A stretch of DNA of 64,000 nucleotides from Conchocele bisecta (Eukaryota > Mollusca > Bivalvia > Lucinida > Thyasiridae). Of this stretch, positions 39,981 through 50,589 are shown one piece after another. Each line of letters begins with the position of its first letter. Positions within the stretch are counted from its first letter, which is position 1. Under the pieces are notes generated by a model. The model was given only the letters and a program-made list of their open reading frames with translations, made no database searches and was not told the DNA's origin. The position numbers were made by a program, and so were the translations under genes. The DNA is taken from assembly GCA_029237695.1 (NCBI GenBank), contig CM055265.1, forward strand, positions 81,152,447 through 81,216,446, written 5' to 3'.

Positions 39981-40185
39981 TTAACTCTTTGCATGCTGGG
40001 ATACTTGTGGGCTATAAATAGTTAAAAAATAGCAGACAATTCATGATATTTTCTTTTGTTTCTCCCTGTAAATATATTGAATATGTCTTGGAATTTCATT
40101 AGAATTGAGTCCGAACGACGCAATTCTAATCAAATTCCAAGACATATTTGAAAACAGAAATAAGAAAATGTAATTTAAATTTGTT
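39981..40185 (+). mobile_element. T3, right end lost
   Basis: TTAACTCTTTGCATGCTGGG, GTTTCTCCCTGTAAATATAT, hairpin GAATTTCATTAGAATTGAGT / CAATTCTAATCAAATTCCAA. It fades at about TTAAATTTGTTCTCC without the terminal repeat. Confidence 0.75.
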
Positions 40186-40406
40186 CTCCTAAAGTCGCGC
40201 AATATCGCACGCTACAGAACTCGTGCATATATCCACATACAAATCAAATAACCTATAATTATCAGCACCAAAATGAGTATGACAAAATGGTGAACAGTTT
40301 GGACCTGGGACAGAATTAGTGCATAATACATAAGGGTGAGAGCACCATTTTTTTATACAGCCCCATTTTCCCATAGAGATGACAGCATGGGCAGACTTTT
40401 GGACAT

Positions 40407-40617
40407 TTAACCCTTAGAAGGCGCAACTGAAAATTGTCGTCTGCTGTTGTTTCTTATTTTGTATTTTTTCTATATAAAAGCAGTTTGGCAGCATTTTAGA
40501 ATCATTTCCATTGGAAATGATTCTGAAGTGCTGTCGAAGCATGTTTTTTATTAGAAAAATGGAAGATAAAAAATAAACAGCAGACAACTAATTTTAATTC
40601 AGCACTGTAAGGGTTAA
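40407..40617 (+). mobile_element. T1, short form, complete
   Basis: TTAACCCTTAGAAGGCGCAA to AGCACTGTAAGGGTTAA, 211 bp, single hairpin AGAATCATTTCCATTGGAAA. Good short-form reference. Confidence 0.9.
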
Positions 40618-40817
40618 TGTTCCCACCGAGGAATAGGTTGGATGTCAAATTTCTGTTTTTGTGGATTTATTTTTGGTCCTCCCCCTCTCCCACCCCCGCC
40701 CCACATCAGATGACAAAGTTACCGGTATGTACAGATTATTGACTGATGAATGGTGAATATTGTACACCCATTGTAAACTGATCGCATGATAATGTACGTT
40801 TTATCCCGTCAACACAG

Positions 40818-40971
40818 TTCGTATGTGCTGTGAAACATGGTGCCTATGCTCAATAAATGTAAATCCAACAATTGTTTACACAAAAACATTTTTAATGTGA
40901 AATTTACAGACTATCATAATTTTGCACATACGAAGATTTTAGTCATACGATGTTTAGTGAAATGGCCCCCA
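40818..40971. mobile_element. FB2 right half
   Basis: CCTATGCTCAATAAATGTAA, GTGAAATTTACAGACTATCA, ATGTTTAGTGAAATGGCCCC. Confidence 0.7.
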
Positions 40972-40984
40972 GAAACCTGCAACC

Positions 40985-41125
40985 TATATTAACCATCTAT
41001 GCTGCGCTTGTTCGAAGCATGATGTGTGTTTCATTAATGGAATAGCGAACAGTGCAGATCCTGATCAGATGTACACTGGTCACAATACCCATAAGCCCCA
41101 TTTCTCCAGTCACAGCCACATATGC
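40985..41125 (-). mobile_element. FB1 partial
   Basis: TGTTCGAAGCATGATGTGTG, GGAATAGCGAACAGTGCAGA, GATGTACACTGGTCACAATA, CCCATTTCTCCAGTCACAGC. Confidence 0.65.
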
Positions 41126-41127
41126 TG

Positions 41128-41297
41128 TGTGATTTTGCACCTAAGAAGATGGACGGTTTTTCATGAAAAAATATACACATAAATTGTTATATTTTATGTA
41201 AATGACGTAAGTTGATGAAATGTTCAGAGAAAATTATGTAAATATTTTTCATGAAAAATCGCATATCTTCTTAGGTACTAAATCACACGACTTGTCT
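41128..41297. mobile_element. FB4 element, reduced hairpin
   Basis: GTGATTTTGCACCTAAGAAG to TCTTCTTAGGTACTAAATCA; GTTTTTCATGAAAAAATATA / ATATTTTTCATGAAAAATCG; the centre is degraded. Confidence 0.65.
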
Positions 41298-41898
41298 CGT
41301 ATAATTAAGCTAACAACATAACGAGACCATCCTGTCTGAGATTCATATTCAGTATATAAATCATTAGGTCCATTGTTGTTGTTCCAGCCAATGGCTAGTT
41401 GTTGCACTCTGTCTATACGTCTAAAGCCACAAATGCATTCTTGTTTGCCCTAGTTTCTCAGCCATTGAAAGCACAGCATTTCATCTCAATTAAATTACAT
41501 ATTGCGACACTTTCGGCAATATCCATTAAATTGATCAGTAACTGTTTCAATACGTGCAAAGTTATATTTATAACCACACTTTGTTGATGTAATTTCCTGT
41601 GTCTCGCATCATGTCACTGCGTGCGTACAATCGATTCAGTGTTAAACTGCCAATCACGTAATTTAAAAGTGTATAGGGGGAGGTGCTTCATTCAAACATG
41701 TGCACATGATGAGGCGGACCAAACAATAAGATGGTTATAGTTCACATACTGAATTTTTAATAAACTAATTTATTGAAAAATATGCATGATTCCTCCCTAG
41801 TATATACTATCAGTTATTGTCCAGTGATTAGTAACCATGTACTCGATTCTGTGGCTCAAACTCGGGAAGTTTTCATACAGGCTGACCAAACACTTACT
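41298..41898. other. Nothing recognised
   Basis: About 600 bp without recognised repeat. Plus frames at 41399-41587 and 41773 onward have no domain. Confidence 0.3.
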
Positions 41899-42140
41899 TT
41901 AACCCTTAGACTGCTACACACAACAATTGTCGTCTGCAGTTGTTTTTATATCTTGCCTTATTTATCAATAAAAAACATGTTTTGACAGCACTTCAGAATC
42001 ATTTCCAATGGAAATGATTGTAAAGTGCTGTCCAACCATGTTGTAAATTATTCTAAAGTGCTGTCAAAGCATTTTTTTATGATTAAAATGGAAAATAAAC
42101 AGCAGACGACTGAAAATTAGGATAGCGGTATAAGGGTTAA
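41899..42140 (+). mobile_element. T1, long form
   Basis: TTAACCCTTAGACTGCTACA to GCGGTATAAGGGTTAA. Eight bases (CCCATTGG) separate it from the next T2. Confidence 0.88.
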
Positions 42141-42148
42141 CCCATTGG

Positions 42149-42347
42149 TTAACCCTTTCACCCCTACTGACTGGAATGGATTTTGATATGTTAATTTTGC
42201 AACATCCAATCGTCACAAAATGATTTGCGGGCTAGTGCATTTATGAAAAGGGGGTGTTTTTGTTATCAAAAATATGAAAATTACGCTCATCTGGATCTAC
42301 ACTTTTGCCAATACAACTAATCAGGCCTGCAGTGTTGAAAGGGTTAA
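42149..42347 (+). mobile_element. T2, first palindrome arm deleted
   Basis: TTAACCCTTTCACCCCTACT to GCAGTGTTGAAAGGGTTAA. AAATATGAAAATTAC jumps to GCTCATCTGGATCTACAC, the mirror deletion of the copy at 36313. Confidence 0.85.
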
Positions 42348-42732
42348 TCCTTACTATTTGGATGGGTATCTAGTGGGAGGGGAATAAACACCATGGTATT
42401 GTTTATCTTCTAGTAAAACTGTTGTTGGCTGAGTTATATCATATGCATACTCAATTGAAGCCTGCTGTAGAAGTGTTATTGGCAGTTATATCTTGTGAAT
42501 ACTCAATTGAAGTAGCTGTAGATAGCTGTATTATCTGTACTGTGGCTGGCTACTGAGGCAGGCAGGCAGGCAGATTCCCAGCATTAATTAGGCTAGCCAG
42601 ATAAAGGTCACCAATTAGCGGAATTAATGGCAATTTTAACAGGAAGTACTTAATTGCCTAATGTCCTGGAAAACCTTTGTTACTCTGGCGAACTTAAAAA
42701 CTTGCCACTGAATGAATGTACTGGTTTGAATT
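42348..42732. other. Unassigned; GGCA microsatellite
   Basis: GGCAGGCAGGCAGGCAG at about 42559; AATACTCAATTGAAG occurs twice (~42450, ~42497). TAAT-rich patch ATTAATTAGGCTAGCC to GGAATTAATGGCAATT (42583-42635). No gene. Confidence 0.35.
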
Positions 42733-42916
42733 TTAACCCTTACAATGCTGAATTAATTTTATCGGCTGCTGATTATTTGTTATTTTCCAATAACATCATC
42801 AAAAACATTTCCAATGGAAATGATTCTAAGGTGCTGCCAAACCATGTTTTTATTGAGAAAAATGACAAAATTCGAAACAACAGCAGACGACAATTTTCAT
42901 TTTCTGCATTCTAAGT
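42733..42916 (+). mobile_element. T1, one arm deleted
   Basis: TTAACCCTTACAATGCTGAA to TTTTCTGCATTCTAAG. AAAACATTTCCAATGG shows loss of the first hairpin arm. The flank ACCTTTGTTACTCTGGCGAA (42671) recurs in altered form at 42952. Confidence 0.75.
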
Positions 42917-43092
42917 AGTACTGAGGTTTCAGATACAAAGTGACTATTTCAGACCTTTGTTATTCAGACAAACTTGCTGGTGAATGTACCGAGTTGAATA
43001 CTCGGTGCTGTGTCGAGGTTATAGATCCCCAAAGTGACAATTTCGGGATATGGGCCCTTTTTCTATCAAAATAAGAGGAAGGTTCTTGAATT

Positions 43093-43340
43093 TTAACCCT
43101 TAGACAGCTACACACAACAATTGTCGTCAGCTGTTGCTTTTATATCTTACCTTATTTCTCAATAAAGACAGGGTTTGACAGCACTTCAGAATCATTTCCA
43201 ATGGAAATGATTCTGAAGTGCTGTCAAAGCATGTTCTTAATTTATTCTAAAGTGCTTTTAAAGCATATTTTGATGATCAAAATTAAAAAAAGAAAATAAA
43301 CAGCAGACGACAAAAAATTAAGATAGCGGTGTAAGGGTTG
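43093..43340 (+). mobile_element. T1, long form, complete
   Basis: TTAACCCTTAGACAGCTACA to GCGGTGTAAGGGTTG; hairpin perfect at TTTCCAATGGAAATG. Confidence 0.9.
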
Positions 43341-43439
43341 TGGGACAGTTGTCCTTTAATGTGGGAATAGGTCCTGTAGGCTTGGTCTACTATGTCTTCC
43401 ACGTTTTTCTGCTGACAAACATTTGGCGATTAAACACTT

Positions 43440-43870
43440 TGTCCGTCTGTCCGTCCGTCCGTACATTATTTGTAAGGCAAATGCGTTTACGTTTTTTAAT
43501 CTTCGTAATATTTGGCCACAATGTCTGTCTAGGGATGGTGCTTTGTTTCACATGCGACCCACGCCTGAACACCCAAGGTCAAGGTCACTGGGGACTTATG
43601 TTCACCTTGTTTGTAAGGCAAATGCGTTTAAGTTTTTAATGTCTTCTTTATAACTCTCATTCACCAATTTCAATAATATTTGGCCACAATGTCTGTCTAG
43701 GGATGTTGCTTTGTTTTGCACATGACCCACGCCCGAACACCGGAGGTGAAGGTCACTGGGGACTTGTGTTCACTTTGTTTGTAAGGCAAATGCGTTTAAG
43801 TTTTTAATGTTTTCTCAATATCTCATTAACTCCTGCACCAATTTCAATAATATTTGCCCACAATGTGAAA
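43440..43870 (+). repeat. HT4 tandem units
   Basis: A GTCCGTCTGTCCGTCCGTCC microsatellite, then TTTGTAAGGCAAATGCGTTT at about 43469, 43610 and 43778 (spacing 141 and 168), with ATATTTGGCCACAATGTCTG and CACCCAAGGTCAAGGTCACT in the units. Confidence 0.75.
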
Positions 43871-44484
43871 AAAAGATTTTCCTATGGGAATATAACATGG
43901 GGGTAAAAGAGCAGGAGGAGCTGGGGGGAGAAGTAAAAACAAAATAATGGAAATTGACTCGGAAATCATGTTACACAAAAGTGAGATTTTGAAAAACGAT
44001 CCACAAATTCCAAAATTATTTAAAAATTCTATTTTTAGCCCCCCTGTAGTCAATGGATGTATTTGTATTTGCAAGTGAAGGGGTGCATGCAAGAAGGGGG
44101 CTAAGTCCCTTCTTCAGTTGCGTGAAGTAAACTAACTACTGGACTAAGATGTTAGTCAGTAATTAACACCATTTTCACATTTCACATCAAATACGTCCAA
44201 TCGTGTTGCACTGAGCTAATGATTCACAGTTTTATTGAATGCGTACATTTTCCTATACCTAGAAATTTGTTCACATGGTTGTGGTAATTTCCTCACTGAC
44301 TTTTTCTGCCCCATAAATGTGCCAATAGATAAGGGGCCTCCTGTAATTACAACTATCTTAGAGAAGATAGCAGACAGGATTTGTGAATCAAACTTTATCA
44401 TTCATCTTAAAGTTCCAGTGGATTAGCACAGCCATTGGTGAGTATGTTAGGTCTACACTTAGTGGTAGCTGCACGTTTCCCACT
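43871..44484. other. Nothing recognised
   Basis: Includes a purine-rich run (GAGCAGGAGGAGCTGGGGGG) and overlapping opposite-strand frames at 44216-44426 without a domain. CCTATGGGAATATAACATGG resembles the middle of 53889-54400 on the other strand. Confidence 0.3.
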
Positions 44485-44733
44485 TCAACCCTTAGACCAC
44501 TACACACAACAATTGTCGTCTGCTGTTGCTTTTATATCTTGCCCTATTTCTCAATAAAAACATGGTTTGATAGCACTTCAGAAACATTTCCAATGGAAAT
44601 GATTCTAAAGTGCTGTCAAAACATGTTGTAAATTATTCTAAAGTGCTGTCAAAGCATGTTTTTTTATGATAAAAATGGAAAAAAAGAATAAACAGCAGGC
44701 GACAAAAAATTAACATATCGGTGTAAGGGTTAA
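44485..44733 (+). mobile_element. T1, long form
   Basis: TCAACCCTTAGACCACTACA (one change in TTAA) to TCGGTGTAAGGGTTAA, 249 bp, hairpin nearly intact. Confidence 0.9.
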
Positions 44734-45239
44734 ATGCAATAGGTTGCACTGTATCACTACACCACAATCAACGGTATAAATTTGCGGATAACGTTACCAT
44801 TTCGCTCACTAAAATATAGCAATAATCTGCAGCTCGTTGACGTTCATAAATCATTTATTGTACATACAATATGACAAAAATATTATCATAAACTCACCTA
44901 TTAAAGTATGTATTAGTAAAAAGGCTTAGGTCACTCCACGAAATGGAAAGTAAACAAAGAATGCTTCAAACGCAAGCAAAGTTGGAAATACTACTCCCTC
45001 ATAATGCTTATATAATGCAATATAATGTTATGTAATTAGTTATGTACTCGGAACTGCAATTAGTGGCTGCCTTGTAGATTTATGTATGATGTTATTTGCA
45101 TGGTCTGATATCTTGTAACTAGGTGACTGGATTTCACCAAATATGGCGTGTACGTTCCTCCTTGGTACCAATGAATCTGAGGCAATGGCATGCTATCTGA
45201 ACAGCCTATGCAGGCGGCTGCTTTGGAGCATGCGAACGG
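44734..45239. other. Nothing recognised
   Basis: AT-rich single-copy-looking sequence. A minus frame spanning 45060-45548 runs through two repeats and is not a gene candidate. Confidence 0.35.
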
Positions 45240-45443
45240 TACCGTATTTATTCTAATAGTAGCCCCCTCTCTAATAGTAGCCCCCCTCCCATTTTTGCAT
45301 TCTAAATATGTTATGTTTACATACAAAAGCCATTTAAAACATTGCTTTTGTATGTGAAAATAACATATGTTGATCCTACGTCCCACGTTTTCATCCCCAC
45401 AGATTGCAGAGCCCTGGGAGTGTTTATTAGAATAAATATGGTA
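45240..45443. mobile_element. 204-bp MITE, ends TACCGTATTTATTCTAATA
   Basis: TACCGTATTTATTCTAATA and TATTAGAATAAATATGGTA are 19-bp ends with one mismatch. TAGTAGCCCCCTCTCTAATA lies inside the left end, and CATACAAAAGCCATTT / TTGCTTTTGTATGTGA forms an inner hairpin. Confidence 0.75.
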
Positions 45444-45648
45444 ATTTAGCAATGGGCTCGGCCTTACATGAATCTCAATATCCCTAGTTTGGCCCTTATG
45501 TACATGTTTGGCTTTACTGTTAAATGAGAGTTGAATCCACTTATACACATTATATAAGTAGTAAGATTAGTACTAATCATATTACTTTTAGTGATTGGGG
45601 ATATGCGACTCTGGCGTGGTGATGAGCTGGAACCAGATCAGCTTGGCT
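45444..45648 (+). mobile_element. SINE-b, middle part
   Basis: GTTTGGCCCTTATGTACATG, GAGAGTTGAATCCACTTATA, AGTAGTAAGATTAGTACTAA, TGGCGTGGTGATGAGCTGGA. It is followed at 45650-45735 by FB5-like CAGGAATTTCTCAGTCCG and TTTCCTGATAAACATGATAT. Confidence 0.65.
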
Positions 45649-45904
45649 AAAAAATGTCAGGAATTTCTCAGTCCGCTTCGGAATTCCTATGTGTTTTCAA
45701 TCCTTTCCTGATAAACATGATATAAAAATGTATGGGCCGGGTATTGTCCATTTACTGCTTCTGGCCTTGCCTCGACAAGTGCACATTGTGGCTACAGGCA
45801 CTCTTGTTGTTTAAGTGGATTTTGATATCATTCTTGGATTCAGTTACAGCAGTGTCTACACAATATACCAGAATATGAAGTACGGTATGTCAAGGGCTAT
45901 ATAG

Positions 45905-46130
45905 TTTTCGTCCGTCCACCCGCCTGCCAGCGCGTAAGATTTGCGTTAAAGTTGACAGGTACCCATTATTTCTACAACAGGATGTCGATTGACTTAAAAT
46001 TGAAACTTCATATACTTCTTTATTATCATCCATATTTTCATTATATAGCCCACCCATGCTGCATTCATGCCAAAAGTCGAGGCCAAATTACTTGGACCAG
46101 GCTGCGGCTGGGAGTATCCGTGAGTGCCTG
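45905..46130 (+). repeat. HT5 unit
   Basis: TTTTCGTCCGTCCACCCGCC, GATTGACTTAAAATTGAAAC, CATATACTTCTTTATTATCA, CCACCCATGCTGCATTCATG. Confidence 0.55.
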
Positions 46131-46317
46131 CTCTTTTGCTCTAGTTTGTAACAAAACTGCATTTATTGCAATTACGCATTAACGTTGTGACAACTGTACA
46201 GTGGCTACGGACGTCTTCAGCTTTCACACGTTTCACAGCTTCATAGTGATTCTAGTGAACACATTGCAAAATACAATCAAAAGATCTCGAGCACAATAAT
46301 ATAGTGCCTAAATAACA

Positions 46318-48692
46318 TAAGGCCATCAAAAATAAGTTCTTTGGTTCTCAGACACAGGGTTTGCGGAATGTCTCTGATTTTTTTTCAAGTTGCCAGATGC
46401 ATCTGAATCTGGCAACTTATAAAAAAATCACAGATGAACGTCTCAAAAAAAAAATGTTATACAAAGTTACTATAACCTCTTTAGATGTGAAAGATTTTCG
46501 TCAGACATGATTGGATTTAACATATTTTTGCATGAAGTGCTTTTAGCTCACCTGAGCGAAGCTCATGTGAGCTATTGTTACCGTAATGTGTCCGTCGTCG
46601 TCGTCCGTCGTCCGTGAACATTTTCAAACGTCTTCTCCTCGGTAACCATTGGGCCTATAGTCACCAAACTTCATGGTCATGTTCCTTAGGTAGGGGGATT
46701 ACAAAATTGTTAAAATGACGTCATTATGTAATCCAAGATGGCCGCCGTCTAAAAATAGCAGACATTCTTCAAAAATCTTCTTCTCAAGAACCGACAACCG
46801 GATTTCGACAAAACTTGGTAGGAATGATCGATGTACAATGCTCTTTCAAAGTTATTAAAATGGTGACCCCAGGGTTAAAAATGGGCATGGCCCGTGGGGT
46901 CAAATTGGGGTCAAATTTTATTTTTGACCGAATATGGTCATATCATTTTTTGTCGAAATCGGATGGTTATGTCATCCAAGATGGCCGCCGAAATGTCAAA
47001 AGGTCGTTCTTTTATCAGAGATTTCAAAATTCTTCTTCACATGAACCGCTTGGCCCATGGTAGCCAAACTTAAATGTTATGGTCCATGGGTGAAGCCTTT
47101 TCAGATTTGTTAAAATGGAGGTCATCGTTAATCCAAGATGGCCACTGTGTAAAAATAGCATAAATTCTTAAAAAATGTTCTTCTCATGAACCGCTGGCCG
47201 GATTTCGACGAAACTTGGTAGGAATGATCGATGTACAATGCTCTTTCAAAGTTGTTAAATTGCTGACCCCGGGGTCAAAAATGGGCATGGCCCGTCGGGT
47301 CAAATTGGGATCAAATTTTATTTTTGACCGAATATGGTCATGTTCTATATCAAATCGAAGTTATCAACGAGGCGATCACTCTGGTGCATTTATTGTCAAA
47401 ATTGGATGGTTATGTCATCCAAGATGGCCACCAAAAGGTCAAAAGGTCGTTCTTTTATCAGAGATTTCAAAATTCGTCTTCACATGAACCGCTTGGCCCA
47501 TGATAGCCAAACTTAAAAGTTATGGTCCATGGGTGAAGCCTTTTCAGATTTGTTAAAATGGAGGTCATCGCTAAAGCAAGATGGCTGCCATCTAAAAATA
47601 GCATAAATTCTTAAAAAATCTTCTTCTCATGAACCGCCAGCCGGATTTCGAAGAAACTTGGTAGGAATGATCGATGTACAATGCTCTTTCAAAGTTGTTA
47701 AAATGGTGACCCCGGGGTCAAAAATGGGTGTGGCCCGTGGGGTAAAATTTTATTTTTGACTGAATATGGTCATGTCTATATCAAATCGGAGGTATCAAAG
47801 AGGCGATCGCTATAGTACATTTTTTGTCGAATTGGATGGTCATGTCATCCAAGATGGCCGCCGAAAGGTCAAAAGGTCGTTCTTTTATTAGAGATTTCAA
47901 AATTCTTCTTCACACGAACCGCTTGGCCCATGGTGGCCAAACTTCACAGTTATGGTCCATGGGTGAAGCCTTTTCAGATTTGTTAAAACGGAGGTCATCG
48001 CTAATCAAAGATGGCCGTCATCTAAAAATAGCATAAATTCTTAAAAAATATTCTTCTCATGAACCACCAGCCGGATTTCGACAAAACTTGGTAGGAATGA
48101 TCGATGTTGAATGCTCTTTCCAAGGTGTTAAAATCGTGACCCCCGAGGTCAAAAATGGGCGTGGCCCGTGGGGTCAAATTTTATTTTTGACCGAATATGC
48201 TCATGTCATATATTAAATTGAAGATATCGATGAGGCGATTGCTCTGGTGTAATATTTTTCAGAATCGGATGATTATTTCATCCATGATGGCCGCCAAAAG
48301 ATCCATTTATTCAAGATGTTGAACGTCTTTTTCTCAGGAACCACATGGCCGATGCTGGCCGATGCTGGCCGATGCTGGCCAAACTTCATAGTAAGCTAAG
48401 ATCCTTGGGTGAAGCATTTCCAGATTTGGTAAAATGAGAGTCGTCGCTTAATCCAAAATGACCGCCATCTAAAAATAGCACAATTTTTTTTAAAACATAT
48501 GAACTCAACGTCACATTCTCCTCTGGTGTTCATGGAGTCAGGTGAGCAAATTAGGGCCATCATGGCCCTCTTGTTTATTGATCATGTGGCAAATTTATAG
48601 TAAAATATTATTTCTCCAAGAAAATGCTCGACGCACATGGATTATGCAGACACGGCGATATCTAAGAACCAAAGTACTTCGTTTGTATGGCC
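46318..48692. repeat. Old inverted repeat split by HT1
   Basis: AAGGCCATCAAAAATAAGTT with CTTTGGTTCTCAGA (46318-46355) faces TCTAAGAACCAAAGTACTTC with GTTTGTATGGCCT (48661-48693) at roughly 75-80% by eye. A separate tight hairpin (TTGCCAGATGCATCTGAATC, 46370-46438) lies in the left flank. HT1 accounts for nearly all the spacing. Confidence 0.5.
46543..48576 (+). mobile_element. HT1 element, copy 2 (2.03 kb)
   Basis: Single 5' hairpin TTAGCTCACCTGAGCGAAGC, GTCCGTCGTCGTCGTCCGTC, units marked by AACTTGGTAGGAATGATCGA at 46812, 47212, 47655 and 48085 (spacing 400, 443, 430), and 3' end AGGGCCATCATGGCCCTCTT plus GTTT. The last unit has a 12-bp triplication of CCGATGCTGGC (48350-48380). Flanks: GTGCTTT / ATTGATC, again in T's. 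Confidence 0.75.
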
Positions 48693-48817
48693 TAAAAGTA
48701 AAGTTTCATTGACATTAAAATATATTAATTGTTCCAAGTAGTTTTCTCAAAGATACCTTTATTAAAATATCTGTAAATTCACATGTATTATGTAAACAAA
48801 AATATATTTATAGTCGC

Positions 48818-49000
48818 CACCCTGTCCATCTGTTTGTATGTCGAACAGTAGAAAAAGTTTTCGGATACATACTAGCTCTGTAACCATTAGCTAGATTGGC
48901 TTGAAATTTAATATGCTTATTATTCACCATCCATATTTACATTCTGTCGCCCAGCCATGCAGCCGCTGTGACCAAGACCAAGAGTGGGTCCCTCACGCCC
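48818..49000 (+). repeat. HT5 unit
   Basis: GCCACCCTGTCCATCTGTTT, GGCTTGAAATTTAATATGCT, TTCACCATCCATATTTACAT, GCCCAGCCATGCAGCC. Confidence 0.55.
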
Positions 49001-49001
49001 T

Positions 49002-49318
49002 CATGTACTCTTTGGCATTCTTGTATATGAGAGTTGAATCTAGTTATACCTCTTATATGAGTAATATGATTATTCATATTACTTTTAGGGGAAGGGGCCA
49101 AGTGACTTTAGTGTGGTATGGACCTGGCACCTGGAGGTCAGGTTATTCTAATTTCAGGGCTGAATATGTATAATCTCGATGTAAATAGCCCGTTCTAATT
49201 TTGTGAATTTTAACCCTAATGCAGCAGGTTGAATGCGTAATCGAAGTCGTTGGCCCGGCCTTAAATGACCGTAGCTGTTGATAGGCCGTTAAACACAAAT
49301 AAATCAAATCAAACCAAA
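49002..49318 (+). mobile_element. SINE-b, uninterrupted body and tail
   Basis: CATGTACTCTTTGGCATTCT, GAGAGTTGAATCTAGTTATA, GGACCTGGCACCTGGAGGTC, TTGGCCCGGCCTTAAATGAC, GTAGCTGTTGATAGGCCGTT and an AAATC-rich tail. Reference for the split copy at 10 kb. Confidence 0.75.
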
Positions 49319-49319
49319 T

Positions 49320-49420
49320 GTTTTTGTATACCTAACACCCAGACTAATTACGCGTTATTTTCTCTACGTGCCGTATATATGCTGGTTAATTATTGTTCTG
49401 TCTCTGTGATTAATTACTCA
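49320..49420. repeat. Direct repeat module, copy 1
   Basis: TTTTTGTATACCTAACACCC, AGACTAATTACGCG, CTACGTGCCGTATATATGCT, GGTTAATTATTGTTCTGTCT, CTGTGATTAATTAC. Not a recognised transposon. It starts directly after a SINE tail. Four TAATTA-type cores in 100 bp. Confidence 0.75.
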
Positions 49421-49598
49421 GAAATTGCGTTAATATTGTGGTAAAAAAATCCAACTTTTGTGCTTGTTGGTCCATGCGTCGTTTCGGGGTACATCATTCA
49501 GTGTTACGGTGTCCATACGTAGTAGTACCCATACTGTTAGTGCTAGAACATTTTTCGCAGGGTATGCTGTATACTCTGGTATCGGTGATATGGTACAT

Positions 49599-49815
49599 TT
49601 AACCCTTAGAGTGCGGGAAAACGTAAATTGTCGTCTGCTGTTATTTTATTTATTGTCTTCTTTCTCGATAAAAACATGGTTTGGCAACAATTTAGAATCA
49701 TTTCCAAAGGAAATGATTCTAAATTGTTGACAAAACATGTTTTTTTTATGAGAAAAATGGAAAATAAAAAATAAACAGCAGACGAAAAAATTGAATTCAG
49801 AATTATAAGGGTTAA
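49599..49815 (+). mobile_element. T1, short form, complete
   Basis: TTAACCCTTAGAGTGCGGGA to AATTATAAGGGTTAA. The hairpin is changed to AACAATTTAGAATCATTTCC / GGAAATGATTCTAAATTGTT, with both arms changed together. Confidence 0.9.
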
Positions 49816-49968
49816 ACTATTCTAAATATTATTTGTGCTGCATATGTTAAGGTTGGTACATTTATAAGGATCAGTACGGTATACATTTTTCACGAACTAC
49901 TTTTTGTCGCTGAATGAGGATATTATGGTGTAACATTAACGTTCCTGAAACATTTGTTGTGATGCATT

Positions 49969-50065
49969 TTTTTGTATACCTAACACCAGACTAATTACGT
50001 GTTTTTTTCTCTACGTGCCGTATATATGCTGGTTAATTATTGTTCTGTCTCTGTGATTAATTACC
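49969..50065. repeat. Direct repeat module, copy 2
   Basis: TTTTTTGTATACCTAACACC, AGACTAATTACGTG, CTACGTGCCGTATATATGCT, GGTTAATTATTGTTCTGTCT, CTGTGATTAATTAC. About 95% identical to copy 1 by eye, same strand, about 650 bp downstream. Confidence 0.75.
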
Positions 50066-50386
50066 GCATTGTCCACAACTGATGGTGAAGTAATTATATC
50101 CGAAAATTGAGGTTATTAACGCTGGTATTGCCTGCCAGGTAAAAACGCCAGCAGTATACATGGGGTAATTAGTTTGTTGTGCCATAAAAAATAAGTCCGC
50201 TTAAAGCCAGTATCTCTAATGCTTTGTATATGTAGATGCATCCGTTAGTGAAGTACCATTTTACAGTGTGCAATTTATTTTCCAAGTTTGTTTGTAAATG
50301 TAATAAATAAACAATTGTGAAACGTGAGTTGCATTATCGGATTTACAAATATCAAGTGACATGAATCCAGTAATAGCCAGTATTTT

Positions 50387-50589
50387 GCGACCAGTGTAGA
50401 CCCAGATCAGCCTGTGCATCCGCACAGTCTGATCAGGATCTCCACTGTTCGCCATTCCATCGATGAAATACCAGTTATTTTTCTCACAAATGATATAGAT
50501 TATTATCAGGCGACAGGACTGTGCTCTTTGAGCAGGGGCTACACTGGTAACAAATGCCATGAGCCCTATTTATCCAGTAACAGCCACAA
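50387..50589 (-). mobile_element. FB1, reverse, near complete
   Basis: TTGCGACCAGTGTAGACCCA, hairpin CAGCCTGTGCATCCGCACAG, GTTCGCCATTCCATCGATGA, GGCTACACTGGTAACAAATG, CTATTTATCCAGTAACAGCC. Confidence 0.75.

Noticed and set aside
41899..42347. T1 and T2 at 42.1 kb as another shared-TTAA pair
   Set aside because: Eight bases (CCCATTGG) separate them, so they are neighbours but do not share a target.
43390..43653. Frames in the HT4 array
   Set aside because: Both strands are open only because of the CCGTC microsatellite and tandem units.
45060..45548. Longest frame in the window (162 codons, minus strand)
   Set aside because: It passes through a 204-bp MITE and a SINE-b fragment and shows no domain or codon pattern.
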